This document shows, in pieces, positions 63,964-64,000 of a stretch of 64,000 nt of DNA. The DNA is from Chryseobacterium sp. c4a (GTDB taxonomy: Bacteria > Bacteroidota > Bacteroidia > Flavobacteriales > Weeksellaceae): the NCBI RefSeq assembly GCF_009900745.1, contig NZ_WXVU01000004.1, positions 1 through 64,000 on the forward strand. Direction: 5' to 3'. The notes beneath the pieces were generated by a model that saw only the letters and a program-made list of their open reading frames with translations, searched no databases and was not told the origin of the DNA. Made by a program: the position numbers and the translations under genes. Every line of letters starts with the position of its first letter. Positions within the stretch are counted from its first letter, which is position 1.

Positions 63964-64000
63964 ATGTCAATTATTACCCTTACTTCGGATTTCGGAAATT
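63964..64000 (+). CDS. SAM hydroxide adenosyltransferase family protein, N-terminal fragment
   Basis: Only 12 codons are in the window: MSIITLTSDFGN. This start is characteristic of the SAM hydroxide adenosyltransferase / fluorinase-like family (DUF62), where TLTSDFG begins the SAM site. The rest lies beyond the right edge. The call rests on a short motif and is therefore moderate. Confidence 0.6.
   Translation, partial: MSIITLTSDFGN

Noticed and set aside
1..64000. tRNA, rRNA, tmRNA or riboswitch genes
   Set aside because: I scanned intergenic stretches by eye and saw no cloverleaf or known conserved element; a covariance-model search would be needed to exclude small RNAs.

Overview
The window looks like a chromosomal piece of a low-GC member of Bacteroidota, most probably Chryseobacterium or a close relative (Weeksellaceae). 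The evidence is the AT-rich composition, promoters of the Bacteroidota type (TAnnTTTG at -7, few Shine-Dalgarno sequences), two proteins with type IX secretion (T9SS) C-terminal sorting domains, type VI secretion parts of the Bacteroidota kind, an atpBEFHAG operon without atpDC, and many hairpin terminators. I see no rRNA, tRNA or CRISPR array.

Layout. 1-620: the edge of an IS3-family element lies against a frameshifted secreted-protein gene. 617-5490: a type VI module in transcription order vgrG, a muramidase effector, and two or three periplasmic proteins that may be immunity proteins. 5644-8453: small secreted or lipoprotein genes and two short double-glycine peptides. 8677-11508: uvrA. 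11869-19850: a class I lanthipeptide locus with a split LanB, a LanC, three intact precursors and two decayed ones. A terpene synthase sits beside them between two copies of a roughly 413-bp direct repeat. 19677-22980: tssE, tssF and a lipoprotein gene. 23141-27486: an amino acid permease, a DUF4920 protein, an M14 carboxypeptidase and a long AT-rich leader. 27487-29030: an XRE regulator followed by a 167-bp tandem repeat array.

29481-49980 is mostly housekeeping: proline dehydrogenase, UbiA prenyltransferase with mevalonate kinase, two MFS transporters, thiolase, a bifunctional nuclease, EtfAB, an SDR, two T9SS cargo proteins, an M20 peptidase, a THUMP-like methyltransferase, the methylmalonyl-CoA mutase small subunit, FtsB and uridine kinase. 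A 651-bp unit with 29-bp inverted repeats and a frameshifted GxxExxY gene sits between mutA and the methyltransferase gene. 50190-57561 holds clpS, a CNNM/CBS protein and the ATP synthase operon. 57712-58085 is a 126-bp tandem repeat just before ffh. 59559-62755 has four outer-membrane beta-barrel proteins, then phoH and the first codons of a SAM hydroxide adenosyltransferase gene.

The most interesting areas are the lanthipeptide and terpene region (11.9-19.8 kb), the type VI effector and immunity module (0.2-5.5 kb), and the GxxExxY inverted-repeat unit (47.1-47.8 kb). All calls come from reading the sequence and from family knowledge; no database search was run.
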